NCBI RefSeq assembly: GCF_021696945.1
Contig: NZ_JACYHE010000012.1
Coordinates: 1 to 64,000 of the forward strand
DNA length: 64,000 bases
Origin: Streptomyces sp. JJ36
Lineage (GTDB): Bacteria > Actinomycetota > Actinomycetes > Streptomycetales > Streptomycetaceae
Direction of reading: 5' to 3'
Shown here: positions 23,130 to 31,264 of the stretch, piece by piece
Layout: each line of letters starts with the position of its first letter
Numbering within the stretch: the first letter of the stretch is position 1
Program-made: the position numbers and the translations under genes
The notes under the pieces: model-generated
Database searches by the model: none
What the model saw: the letters and a program-made list of their open reading frames with translations, nothing else
What the model was told of the DNA's origin: nothing

Positions 23130-25121
23130 TCAGGAGGGGCGCATGCGGAAGTCGTAGCGCTCCGGCAGCGGCTCCGGGGTCAGCTCCGCCCAGGTCTCGC
23201 CGAGGATCTCGTCGCCCTCCCGCAGGTCCGGGACCTCGAAACCCGCATCGAAGAGGGCCCGGGCCGCCTCCCGCTCCCCGGACGCCACCAGCACCCGGGC
23301 CCGCAGCAGCCGGAACCGGCCGTGCTCCCGCACCTCGGGATCCAGCAGCGCCAGCACTTCCGCCGCCTGCGCCGCGCGGTCCGCGGCGAGCAGGGCGGGC
23401 ACCGCCTCGCGGGCCAGCGCGGCGGACAGCGTGCGCCGGAAACGGGCCCCGGCGCCCCGGGCGGCCGTCCCGGTGGCGTCGGCGTCCGCGGCAGCCCGCT
23501 CGACGGCCCGCAGATACAGCCCGGCGGCGCGGCCGGTCTCCCCCGCCTGCTGCTCGGCGACCGCCAGGCAGCGCAGCACCTGCGGGGTCTCCGCCGCGCG
23601 CAGCGACCGCTCCCAGCTCCGCACCGCCTGCGACCGGTCGCCGGCGTGCCACTGGGCGACCCCGAGGTGGTAGTCGGTGCGGGCGTCCGCCGGAGCCGCC
23701 TCCAGCAGCTCGCGCCAGTGGGGCGCCACCAGGGTGGGCCCCGGGTCGGCGCCGGACGGGCCGGGGCCCAGCGCGCCGCCGTGCAGCAGCTCCAGCCAGG
23801 GACGCTGCTCGGGCCCGAGGGTGTCCTCCGTGAAGGGCGTCCCGGGCAGCGCGAAGCCCCCGTGGGCGACCTCCAGCGCGCCCCATCCGGAGCCGCGGGC
23901 CAGCGGCCGCCCCTCGGGGGCGGCGTCGGCGTACGGGCGCCAGGCGGCGAACGCGGCATCCACCGCGGCCCTCGGCAGCGCCTCCTCCAGCCGCTCGGCG
24001 GCGTGGCCGCGGGCCGCCCCCCAGTCCGGGCCGTGCACCGCGGCAGGGTCGGCCTCCAGCGGCCCGTAGGACTCCAGCCAGGCGAACTCGCCGCCCGCCT
24101 CCAGCGGCACGTGTTCGAGCTGTGTCCGGGCGAGACCGGCCTGGATCTCGGCGTAGCCGGGCGTGCCCTCCTCGGTCAGCCACCGCTGCCAGCGCCGGCC
24201 GCCGGGCCCGGAGCCCCAGACGAACAGCTTCCGGCCGCGGAGCAGGTCGGTCGAGGTCTGCACCAGGCCGCGGCCGTGCTCGTCGAGCGAGGCGATCCAC
24301 TTCCGGGCGTCCCCGGGCACCTCGTAGAAGTAGTCGGCGGGGAAGACGCTGCGTAGCGGATAGCTGCGGTCGGCGCCCTCCCACTCCGGCACGGGTATGC
24401 GGCGCAGAGTGCGGGCGTAGCCGAAGTGCCAGGTCTCCTCGGCGGGCACCAGCACCCGGGTCCGCTCGTGCTCGGGGACCGCGATGTTCGACCACCAGTA
24501 GACGGGCACGGTGCGGTCGTGCGGATTGCGGATGCGGACGCCGACATGCAGGAAGTCGGAGCCCTCCGGCAGCCACAGGTCCACCTGGAACGGGGTGTCG
24601 CGCAGCCGCTCCCACTCCCACAGGCGCAGCATCTCCCCGCCGTCGGGTGCGGGGACCCGCGCGGCGTGCAGCGGCGCGCAGGAGAGGGTGGTGTGGCCGG
24701 TGGCGCCGATGTTCCACTCGATACCGCCGGAGAACCAGGCGCCGTTGAGCGCGAAGCAGGCCGGCTGCAGCACCGGATTGGTGTAGAGCAGCTCACGCCC
24801 GGTCGGCTTGTGGTGCAGGGAGTGCACCCGGCCGCCGAGGCCGGGCAGCACGGTGGCGCGCAGCCGGTCGTTCTCCACCACGACGGCCTCCAGGCCGGTC
24901 ACCGTACGGCGGCGCCCGTAGCCGTCCAGGAGGCGGGTGGGCAGCACGGAACGCAGCGGCGCGTAGCCGACCTGGCGGGCCATCTCCGGGGGCAGCGCGG
25001 CCCGTTCCCGCTCGTCCAGGGTGTGCATCTCGTCCAGGGGGAGCAGGGCGGGCAGCGGGTTCCCGGGCCCGACGGGCGCGGCCGGCAGGGTCAGGGTGCT
25101 GCTGCGTACGGTCGTGGCCAC
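23130..25121 (-). CDS. DUF5107 domain protein with TPR-like C-terminus
   Basis: A 663-residue cytoplasmic protein without a signal peptide. The N-terminal two thirds match DUF5107, a mutarotase-like beta-sandwich (NDRLRATVLPGLGGRVHSLHHKPTGRELLYTNPV, GAWFSGGIEWNIGATGHTTLSCAPLH, YWWSNIAVPEHERTRVLVPA). The last 220 residues are Ala/Leu/Arg-rich helical repeats resembling TPRs (YHLGVAQWHAGDRSQAVRSWERSL; YLRAVERAAADAD). Function is not established; DUF5107 genes often occur in carbohydrate loci, which fits the neighbouring polyol operon. The GTG start at 25121 has GGAGAGAG upstream. It is divergent from the CBS gene at 25326. Confidence 0.85.
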   Translation of the reverse strand: MATTVRSSTLTLPAAPVGPGNPLPALLPLDEMHTLDERERAALPPEMARQVGYAPLRSVLPTRLLDGYGRRRTVTGLEAVVVENDRLRATVLPGLGGRVHSLHHKPTGRELLYTNPVLQPACFALNGAWFSGGIEWNIGATGHTTLSCAPLHAARVPAPDGGEMLRLWEWERLRDTPFQVDLWLPEGSDFLHVGVRIRNPHDRTVPVYWWSNIAVPEHERTRVLVPAEETWHFGYARTLRRIPVPEWEGADRSYPLRSVFPADYFYEVPGDARKWIASLDEHGRGLVQTSTDLLRGRKLFVWGSGPGGRRWQRWLTEEGTPGYAEIQAGLARTQLEHVPLEAGGEFAWLESYGPLEADPAAVHGPDWGAARGHAAERLEEALPRAAVDAAFAAWRPYADAAPEGRPLARGSGWGALEVAHGGFALPGTPFTEDTLGPEQRPWLELLHGGALGPGPSGADPGPTLVAPHWRELLEAAPADARTDYHLGVAQWHAGDRSQAVRSWERSLRAAETPQVLRCLAVAEQQAGETGRAAGLYLRAVERAAADADATGTAARGAGARFRRTLSAALAREAVPALLAADRAAQAAEVLALLDPEVREHGRFRLLRARVLVASGEREAARALFDAGFEVPDLREGDEILGETWAELTPEPLPERYDFRMRPS

Positions 25122-25325
25122 CGGTACCTCGCTCTCTCCCCCGGGCCGCCGCCTGCCGGCGCCCCCGGATGACCATGGAACACGCTCCGGCCCGGCTTGA
25201 ACAGGCCCGCTGCCGTCGCCGGGCGGGGCGGGCGAGGGCGGGAGCGCCCGCTCCGGTTGCGCCCGTCGGGTGACGCGGGACCATGGGAGGGAAATGTGGC
25301 CGACCCCAGGTCAGGAGGTGTCCCG

Positions 25326-25739
25326 ATGACCACGGCCGCCGACATCATGCACCCCGGCGCCGAGTGGATCCCGGCGACGGAGACGCTCGACCGCGCCGCG
25401 CAGCTCATGCGCCGGCTGGGCGTGGGGGCGCTGCCGATCAGCGACGCCGACGAGCGGATGTGCGGCATCCTCACCGACCGCGACATCGTCGTCGAGTGTG
25501 TCGCCCAGGGTCACGACCCGTCCCGGGTGACCGCCGGCGACCTCGCACACGGCACGCCGCGCTGGATCGACGCCCACGCCGATGTGAACGAGGTCCTGGA
25601 GGAGATGCAGACCCACCAGATCCGCAGGCTGCCGGTGATCGACAACAAGCGCCTCGTCGGCATGATCAGCGAGGCGGACCTGGCCCAGCACCTGTCGGAC
25701 AGTCAGCTCGCCGCCTTCGTCGAGAGCGTCTACGCCTGA
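25326..25739 (+). CDS. CBS-pair domain protein
   Basis: A 137-residue protein with two CBS motifs (TAADIMHPGAEWIPATETLDRAAQLMRRLGVGALPI; GILTDRDIVVECVAQG; VLEEMQTHQIRRLPVIDNKRLVGMISEADLAQHL). It has the same architecture as the protein at 10549 but a better conserved second CBS. CBS pairs bind adenosyl ligands. TCAGGAGGT lies 5 nt before the ATG at 25326, a very strong site. The longer open frame upstream is not needed. Confidence 0.92.
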   Translation: MTTAADIMHPGAEWIPATETLDRAAQLMRRLGVGALPISDADERMCGILTDRDIVVECVAQGHDPSRVTAGDLAHGTPRWIDAHADVNEVLEEMQTHQIRRLPVIDNKRLVGMISEADLAQHLSDSQLAAFVESVYA

Positions 25740-25763
25740 ACGTCCGCCGGAGCGGGCCCGCCG

Positions 25764-25783
25764 CCCGCACCCACCGGTGCGGG
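25764..25783. terminator. short hairpin between convergent CBS and S9 peptidase genes
   Basis: 8-bp arms CCCGCACC / GGTGCGGG with a 4-nt loop, 25 nt after the CBS stop. Confidence 0.5.
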
Positions 25784-25870
25784 TGTGCCCCTCCGCGGCG
25801 CCGGGCCGCCGGCCGGAGCCCGGCGGTCCGGCGCCGCCTGCCGCGCCGCGGCTCGCGCGACCCCGGGCGG

Positions 25871-27880
25871 TCAGGCCTCCAGGTCCAGCGGGGCAAGGTC
25901 GTCGCGGGCGATGCCGAAGGTGCGGGCGTAGAGCGCGAACTCGGCCTCCACCGCCCGGACGATGGTCCCGGCGCGCCGGAAGCCGTGCCCCTCGCCCTCG
26001 AAGGTGAGATAGGCGTGCGGAACCCCCCGCCCGGTGGCCCGGACCCGCTCCAGGAACCGCTCGCACTGCACGGGCGGGCAGATCACGTCGTCCAGCCCCT
26101 GGAGCAGCAGGAACGGCACCTCGACACGGTCGGCGTGGGTGACCGGCGAGCGCTCCCGGTACCGCTCGGCGTGCTCGGCGAACGGGCCGACCAGCGTCTC
26201 CAGATAGCGCGACTCGAAGTCGTGCGTCTCGTCCTCCGCCCAGCCGGCGAGGTCCAGGATCGGGTAGGCGATGGTGCCGCAGGCGTAGACGCCCGCGGCG
26301 GCGGGCGAGGTGAGGGAGGCGGCGCTGGTCCAGCCTCCGGCGCTGCCGCCGCGGATCGCCAGCCGCTCCGGGTCGGCGAGGCCCTCGGCCGCCAGGGCGC
26401 GGGCGACGGCGGCGCAGTCCTCGACGTCCACGACCCCCCACTGCCCGCGGAGCCGGTTGCGGTACGCGCGGCCGTAGCCGGTGGAACCGCCGTAGTTCAC
26501 CTCCACGACGCCGATGCCGCGGGAGGTGAAGTAGGCGATCTCCAGGTCGAGGACGAGCGGCGACCGGCTGGTGGGGCCACCGTGCGCCCAGACCACGTAC
26601 GGCGGGAGCTCGCCCTCGGGGGCGGCGTGGTCGGGGTGGTGCGGGGGATGGACGTGGGCGTGCACCTCCCGCCCGCCGGGGCCCTCGAAGGTCCGCAGGG
26701 ACGGCACCGGGTAGTAGCCGGGGTCGACGGGGTCGTGGTGCTCGGCGGCGACCACCCGGCTGTGCCCGGTGGCGGTGTCGAGCTCCACGATCTCGTAGTG
26801 CCGGTGCGGTGCGGCGGCGATGCCGGCCACCCGGTCGCCGGCGACGGCCAGCGACGGCGCCCACTCCGTCCAGGGCCCGGGCGCGTCCACCAGTTCGCCG
26901 GTCTCCGGGTCCAGGATGCCCAGAGCCGTACGGCCGCGGCCGTGCACCGCGGCCACCAGACCGCCGGGCAGCGGCGCGAACCAGCGGAGGCCGATCTTCC
27001 ACAGGCCGCCGCCGAACTCCTCCTCGCGTGGGCACAGGTTCACGGCGGAACCGGTCTCCGGGTCGACACGGTGCAGGTTCCACCAGCCGGTGCGGTCGGT
27101 GGCGGCGAGCAGCCGCCCGTCTCCGGACCAGTCTGCCTGCGCCACCGACTCCCCCGGGCCGCCGAGCACCGTGCGGACGTCGTGGAAGGCGCCGTCCTCC
27201 CCGACCCGGGCCAGGCGCAGCAGGGTGCCGTCCCAGGGCATGGCGGGGTGGTCCCAGGCGAGCCAGACCGCGTGCCGTCCGTCGGGGGCGTAGCGGGGGC
27301 CGGTCACGAACCGGTGTGCGTCGCCGGTGAGTTCGCGGACCCGGGTGCGGTCCTCGGCGGCCGAGCCGTCCAGCGGCACCGCGACCAGGGTGCGGCGCAG
27401 GTCCGTGGGGCCCTCACCGGTGAACTCCTCCAGGACGCACACCACCTCACCCTCCTCGGGGCGGACCACCGGATCGCACCAGCGAAGCCCGCCGCCCACC
27501 GGGGAGAGCGGGGTCAGCGGGCGTGGCTCGGCCCCGCCGGGCTCGTCCGGGGCCAGCGCGTAGAGCCGCTGATCCGCGAAGTGGGTGAAGACGACCAGCG
27601 GGCCGCCCCGCTCCCGGGCGGTGCCGGCCCAGGGCAGCCCGCCGTACTCGATCACCCGGTTGCGCACGTTCCACGGCGGGGGCAGGACGGACTCGGCCGG
27701 GCCGTCGCCGGGGCGGAGCCGCATCAGGGCACGACGGCCACCCTCCTCCGGGCGCGGCGCGGTCCACCAGAACTCCTCGCCGACGGCGTCCAGGTACTCG
27801 GGACGGCCGTCGTGCGCGGCCACCAGCCGGGCGTCGACGGGGGACGGCCAGCTTCCGTACGGGGACCGGGTGAGAGCCAT
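25871..27880 (-). CDS. S9 family prolyl oligopeptidase/acylaminoacyl peptidase
   Basis: A 669-residue protein with a beta-propeller N-terminus (about 1-400, WD-like strands) and an alpha/beta hydrolase C-terminus. Catalytic triad by motif: nucleophile Ser in RGGSAGGWTS, Asp in LLQGLDDVICPP, His in FEGEGHGFRRA. The GxSxGG pattern is typical of the S9C group, which remove acylated or N-terminal residues from short peptides. No signal peptide, so cytoplasmic. It is the last gene in a minus-strand group (M55, M20, S9) but a strong hairpin sits between it and the M20 gene, so it may have its own promoter. Confidence 0.93.
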   Translation of the reverse strand: MALTRSPYGSWPSPVDARLVAAHDGRPEYLDAVGEEFWWTAPRPEEGGRRALMRLRPGDGPAESVLPPPWNVRNRVIEYGGLPWAGTARERGGPLVVFTHFADQRLYALAPDEPGGAEPRPLTPLSPVGGGLRWCDPVVRPEEGEVVCVLEEFTGEGPTDLRRTLVAVPLDGSAAEDRTRVRELTGDAHRFVTGPRYAPDGRHAVWLAWDHPAMPWDGTLLRLARVGEDGAFHDVRTVLGGPGESVAQADWSGDGRLLAATDRTGWWNLHRVDPETGSAVNLCPREEEFGGGLWKIGLRWFAPLPGGLVAAVHGRGRTALGILDPETGELVDAPGPWTEWAPSLAVAGDRVAGIAAAPHRHYEIVELDTATGHSRVVAAEHHDPVDPGYYPVPSLRTFEGPGGREVHAHVHPPHHPDHAAPEGELPPYVVWAHGGPTSRSPLVLDLEIAYFTSRGIGVVEVNYGGSTGYGRAYRNRLRGQWGVVDVEDCAAVARALAAEGLADPERLAIRGGSAGGWTSAASLTSPAAAGVYACGTIAYPILDLAGWAEDETHDFESRYLETLVGPFAEHAERYRERSPVTHADRVEVPFLLLQGLDDVICPPVQCERFLERVRATGRGVPHAYLTFEGEGHGFRRAGTIVRAVEAEFALYARTFGIARDDLAPLDLEA

Positions 27881-27916
27881 GTGCGGATGTTCCTCCTGAC
27901 GGACGGGACGGGACGG

Positions 27917-27950
27917 GCCCCGTGCTGCGGGCGGGCCCGCAGCACGGGGC
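27917..27950. terminator. 16-bp hairpin between M20 and S9 peptidase genes
   Basis: Arms 27917-27932 and 27935-27950 are a perfect 16-bp inverted repeat with a 2-nt centre, directly abutting the stop of the M20 gene. A GACGG triplet repeat lies beside it (27899-27915). Confidence 0.7.
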
Positions 27951-29282
27951 TCAGAGCGCGAGCAGCGCCCGGTCGAGCACCTGGACGCCGAAGTGCAGCG
28001 CGTCCACCGGCACCCGCTCGTCCACGCCGTGGAACAGGGCCGCGTAGTCGAAGCCCGCGGGGAGCCGGAGCGGGGAGTAGCCGTACCCGGTGATGCCGAG
28101 CCGGGAGAACTGCTTGGCGTCCGTGCCGCCCGACATGCAGAACGGCACCACCCGCGCCGTCGGGTCGTAGTGCTCCAGCGCCTCCCGCAGGACGGCGAAC
28201 GCCGGGGCGTCGACGGGCGCCTGGAGCGGTGTCTCCCGGTGGTGGAACTCCCACGCGACGTCCGGCCCGGTGAGCCGGTCCATCGTCTCCCGGAACTCCT
28301 CCTCGCCGCCGGGCACCATGCGGCCGTCGACGAACGCCGTCGCCCGGCCCGGGATGACGTTCACCTTGTAACCGGCCTCGAGCATGGTGGGGTTGGAGCT
28401 GTTCCGGACCGTCGGCTCGACGAGGGCGGCGGAGCTCCCGAGGCGGGCCAGCAGCGCGTCGACGTCAAAGCCGGGGGCGTCCAGGTCGGGCGCCTCCAGC
28501 CCGTTCGCCAGCGCCAGCTCGGTGAGGGCCGCCCGCACGGTGGGGGTGAGCCGCACCGGCCAGGCGTACTCGCCGATGCGGGTGACCGCGCCGGCGAGCC
28601 GGCTCACCGCGTTGGCGCGGTTCACCTTCGAGCCGTGGCCCGCGGCGCCGCTCGCGGTCAGCCGCAGCCAGGCCGTGCCCCGCTCGCCGGCCGCGACGGG
28701 GTAGAGCCGCAGCCCGTCGTCCGCATGGAAGGTGAAGGCGCCGGACTCGCTGATGCCCTCCGTGCAGCCCTCGAAGAGGCCGGGGTGGTGGTCGGCGAGG
28801 AAACCCGAGCCGTACTCCGCGCTGTCCTCCTCGTCCGCGGTGAAGGCGAGCACGATGTCCCGGCGCGGCCGCACGCCCGCCCGGGCCCACGCGCGGACCA
28901 CCGCGAGCACCATGGCGTCCATGTTCTTCATGTCGATGGCGCCGCGGCCCCAGACCACGCCGTCCAGCACCTCTCCGGAGAACGGGTGGACGGTCCAGTC
29001 CTCCGGCTGCGCGGGCACCACGTCCAGATGGCCGTGGACCAGCAGCGCGTCCGCGGACGGGTCGGTGCCCGGGATGCGGGCCACCACGTTGGTACGGTCC
29101 GGGGCCTTCTCCAGCAGGGTGGGCTCCACGCCCACGTCCGCCAGCCGCTCGGCGACGTACTCGGCGGCCCGGCGCTCCACGCCGTCGCCGCCGCCGTGAT
29201 TGGTGGTGTCGATCCGGATCAGTTCCGAGGTGAAGGTGACCACCTCGTCCAGCGCCTGCGGGTCGATGTGCGGCTCAGCCAT
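27951..29282 (-). CDS. M20/M25/M40 family metallopeptidase
   Basis: A 443-residue di-zinc hydrolase of the ArgE/DapE/carboxypeptidase type. Metal and catalytic motifs: LLVHGHLDVVPA (His and Asp), WGRGAIDMKNM (bridging Asp), LAFTADEEDSAEYG (catalytic Glu and metal Glu), and a C-terminal HGVDERV His. The dimerisation lid (GHGSKVNRANAV) is also present. These enzymes act on dipeptides or N-acyl amino acids in the cytoplasm. The start overlaps the end of the M55 gene by 8 nt (29275-29282), implying coupling with the D-aminopeptidase. Confidence 0.93.
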   Translation of the reverse strand: MAEPHIDPQALDEVVTFTSELIRIDTTNHGGGDGVERRAAEYVAERLADVGVEPTLLEKAPDRTNVVARIPGTDPSADALLVHGHLDVVPAQPEDWTVHPFSGEVLDGVVWGRGAIDMKNMDAMVLAVVRAWARAGVRPRRDIVLAFTADEEDSAEYGSGFLADHHPGLFEGCTEGISESGAFTFHADDGLRLYPVAAGERGTAWLRLTASGAAGHGSKVNRANAVSRLAGAVTRIGEYAWPVRLTPTVRAALTELALANGLEAPDLDAPGFDVDALLARLGSSAALVEPTVRNSSNPTMLEAGYKVNVIPGRATAFVDGRMVPGGEEEFRETMDRLTGPDVAWEFHHRETPLQAPVDAPAFAVLREALEHYDPTARVVPFCMSGGTDAKQFSRLGITGYGYSPLRLPAGFDYAALFHGVDERVPVDALHFGVQVLDRALLAL

Positions 29283-30108
29283 ACTGCTCCTCCACGGCGG
29301 ACGAGACGAGCGTGGTGACCGCCTTGAAGCAGCGGATCCCCTCGTACATCGTCGGGGACGTGTACGCCACGCGCCGGACGCCGGAGCGCTCCACCCCGGG
29401 CACGACGCTGGCCGCGCCGACCAGGTGCTCGGCGTCGAACTCCAGCTCCACCTCGTACGGCCCGCCCGCCTCCGGCTCGTACCGCCCGGCGAGCGCGGCG
29501 GCGTCCCGGGCGGCCGCCCGGATGTCGGCGGCGGTGCGCGCGGGGGTGCGGCAGACCGCGGCGTACCGCGAGACGTAGTCCTTGACCGCGGCGGTGCGCG
29601 CCCGGGGCGCGTACCCCTTGGCGTCCTCGCAGGCCCGGTCGTCGCCGGTGACCAGCACCACCGGGACCCCGTACTCGGCCACGACCAGTGCGTTCAGCCG
29701 GCCCTCGCCGGCCGGGACGCCGTCCACCCAGACGCCGGTGACGGAGTTGGCGAGGTAGGTGTGGGCGAGGACGCCCTCCGTGCCGGCGCCGGTGTGGTAC
29801 CCGACGAAGGCGATGGCGTCCACGTCTCCGTGCTGGACGCCCTCGACCATGCTCAGCGCCTTGTGCCGGCCGGTGAGCATCTGCGCGCGGTCGTCGAGGC
29901 GCTCCAGCAGCAGGTTCCGCATGGTCCAGTGCGCCTCGTTGATGAGGACCTCGTCAGCGCCCCCGTCGAAGAACCCGGCGACCGCCGCGTTGACGTCGGA
30001 GGTGAACAGCGGCCTGCACCGCTCCCACTGCGGCGTCCCCGGCAGCACGTCGGCGGGCCAGGTCACACCGGTGGCGCCCTCCATGTCCGCACTGATCAAG
30101 ATCTTCAT
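29275..30108 (-). CDS. M55 family D-aminopeptidase (DppA-like)
   Basis: A 277-residue zinc peptidase. The DppA signature SADMEGATG (residues 6-14) supplies metal ligands, followed by INEAHWTMRNLL, GYHTGAGTEGVLAHTY and VTGDDRACEDAKGY. B. subtilis DppA releases D-Ala from D-Ala peptides, so this gene suggests recycling of cell-wall D-amino-acid peptides; the coupled M20 peptidase would process the remaining dipeptides. ATG 30108 begins the conserved sequence (MKILISADMEG). First gene of the peptidase group. Confidence 0.92.
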   Translation of the reverse strand: MKILISADMEGATGVTWPADVLPGTPQWERCRPLFTSDVNAAVAGFFDGGADEVLINEAHWTMRNLLLERLDDRAQMLTGRHKALSMVEGVQHGDVDAIAFVGYHTGAGTEGVLAHTYLANSVTGVWVDGVPAGEGRLNALVVAEYGVPVVLVTGDDRACEDAKGYAPRARTAAVKDYVSRYAAVCRTPARTAADIRAAARDAAALAGRYEPEAGGPYEVELEFDAEHLVGAASVVPGVERSGVRRVAYTSPTMYEGIRCFKAVTTLVSSAVEEQYG

Positions 30109-30382
30109 GAGGCGTCACGTTACGCGGTCGCACAGCGCGGTGAAACCCCTGTGGACAACGCCTGAGGTCTACACCACCTGAAAGGCCGTCACTCCCGGCC
30201 ACGGCATCGTTGACCTGCGCGTGGTCCCTCTGTGACGGAAACGCAAGCCCTCACGGGGCAACCCTCCGAGGCTGTGACGGGCCTCACCGGCCGCCCACCC
30301 GCAACGCCCCTTACACCCCTTTCCGGTCTCCGGATTCACCCCTGGGTGGAGTACGGGAACCGCTCGGCGGGGACAGCCGCGG

Positions 30383-31192
30383 TCAGCCATCGGCCCGGCC
30401 CGCGACCAGCCACGTGGAGGGCAGGTCCAGCGGCGTGCCGTCCTCCCCGGCGACGGTCAGCGCCAGGGGTGCGGTGCCGTCGTCGAGCACCTCCAGCCCC
30501 GCCTCCCGGAAGAACTCCGGCACGGACGCGTCCGGCATCTCCATCGGCCGTATCCCGTGCGCGAAGACCGCCGCGAGCGACGGCGGAGGCCCACCGGGCC
30601 GGCCCATCAGCGAGGCCAGCGTCGCGCCGCCCGCCTCGGCGGGCTCCACCACGAAGGCGCGACCCCGCTCCCCGACCAGGGTGGCCACGGACGCCGCTAT
30701 CCGGGGACGGTCGTGCGGCGGGCACTGGTGGAGGACGCCCCGCAGGTACACGTCGCACTCCCCCAGCTCCTCCCGCAGCGCGCGGACCGCACCGGGATCG
30801 GCCGCGTCGAGGGCCCGGAAGTCGGGTGCGTGGTTGGCCTGTTCCGGGCGGTCCGGAACCTCCGGGCCGGGACCCGTGACAGCGGGCGTCGCGGCGCCGG
30901 GGGCGGCCGCCGCGGGACCCGGCGGTGCCGCGACGGTCTCGCGGGCCCGCCCGATGGCGGCCTCGGAGAGGTCCACGCCCACCACCCGGGGGTAACGACG
31001 GGCCAGGAACCGGGTCTGGGTGCCGTTGCCGCACCCCAGGTCCACCACCGGACGCCCGCCGAAGTGCGGGCCGAACAGCGGCAGGTGGCGGCCCGCCGTG
31101 CGTTCCGGTGCCGCGTCCCAGAAGACCGTGCCGGCCTCCTTCGGCGCATCCCGCCAGAAACTCTCCCAGGCGTCGGCGTACTGCCCCGGCAT
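30383..31192 (-). CDS. class I SAM-dependent methyltransferase
   Basis: A 269-residue protein with motif I VVDLGCGNGTQTRFLA (about 48-63), an acidic motif II region (VGVDLSEAAIGRARE) and DVYLRGVLHQCPP as motif IV-like sequence. An Ala/Pro/Gly insertion of about 35 residues (APPGPAAAAPGAATPAVTGPG) interrupts the Rossmann fold. Substrate unknown. ATG 31192 is 10 nt from GGGAGAGG; the GTG at 31198 is only 4 nt from it and is less likely. Located just downstream of the phosphatase gene, in the same direction, with a 72-nt gap. Confidence 0.88.
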   Translation of the reverse strand: MPGQYADAWESFWRDAPKEAGTVFWDAAPERTAGRHLPLFGPHFGGRPVVDLGCGNGTQTRFLARRYPRVVGVDLSEAAIGRARETVAAPPGPAAAAPGAATPAVTGPGPEVPDRPEQANHAPDFRALDAADPGAVRALREELGECDVYLRGVLHQCPPHDRPRIAASVATLVGERGRAFVVEPAEAGGATLASLMGRPGGPPPSLAAVFAHGIRPMEMPDASVPEFFREAGLEVLDDGTAPLALTVAGEDGTPLDLPSTWLVAGRADG

Positions 31193-31264
31193 GCTCACTG
31201 TGCCTCTCCCTCCGGCCCCTGCGCGCCTCTCCCGCCCGCCCTGCGCCGCCTCCCCCGCCCGGCC

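Noticed and set aside
30150..30158. Perfect DnaA-box-like TTGTCCACA on the minus strand upstream of the M55 gene
   Set aside because: A single isolated 9-mer; an origin would need many boxes and dnaA/dnaN neighbours, which are absent.
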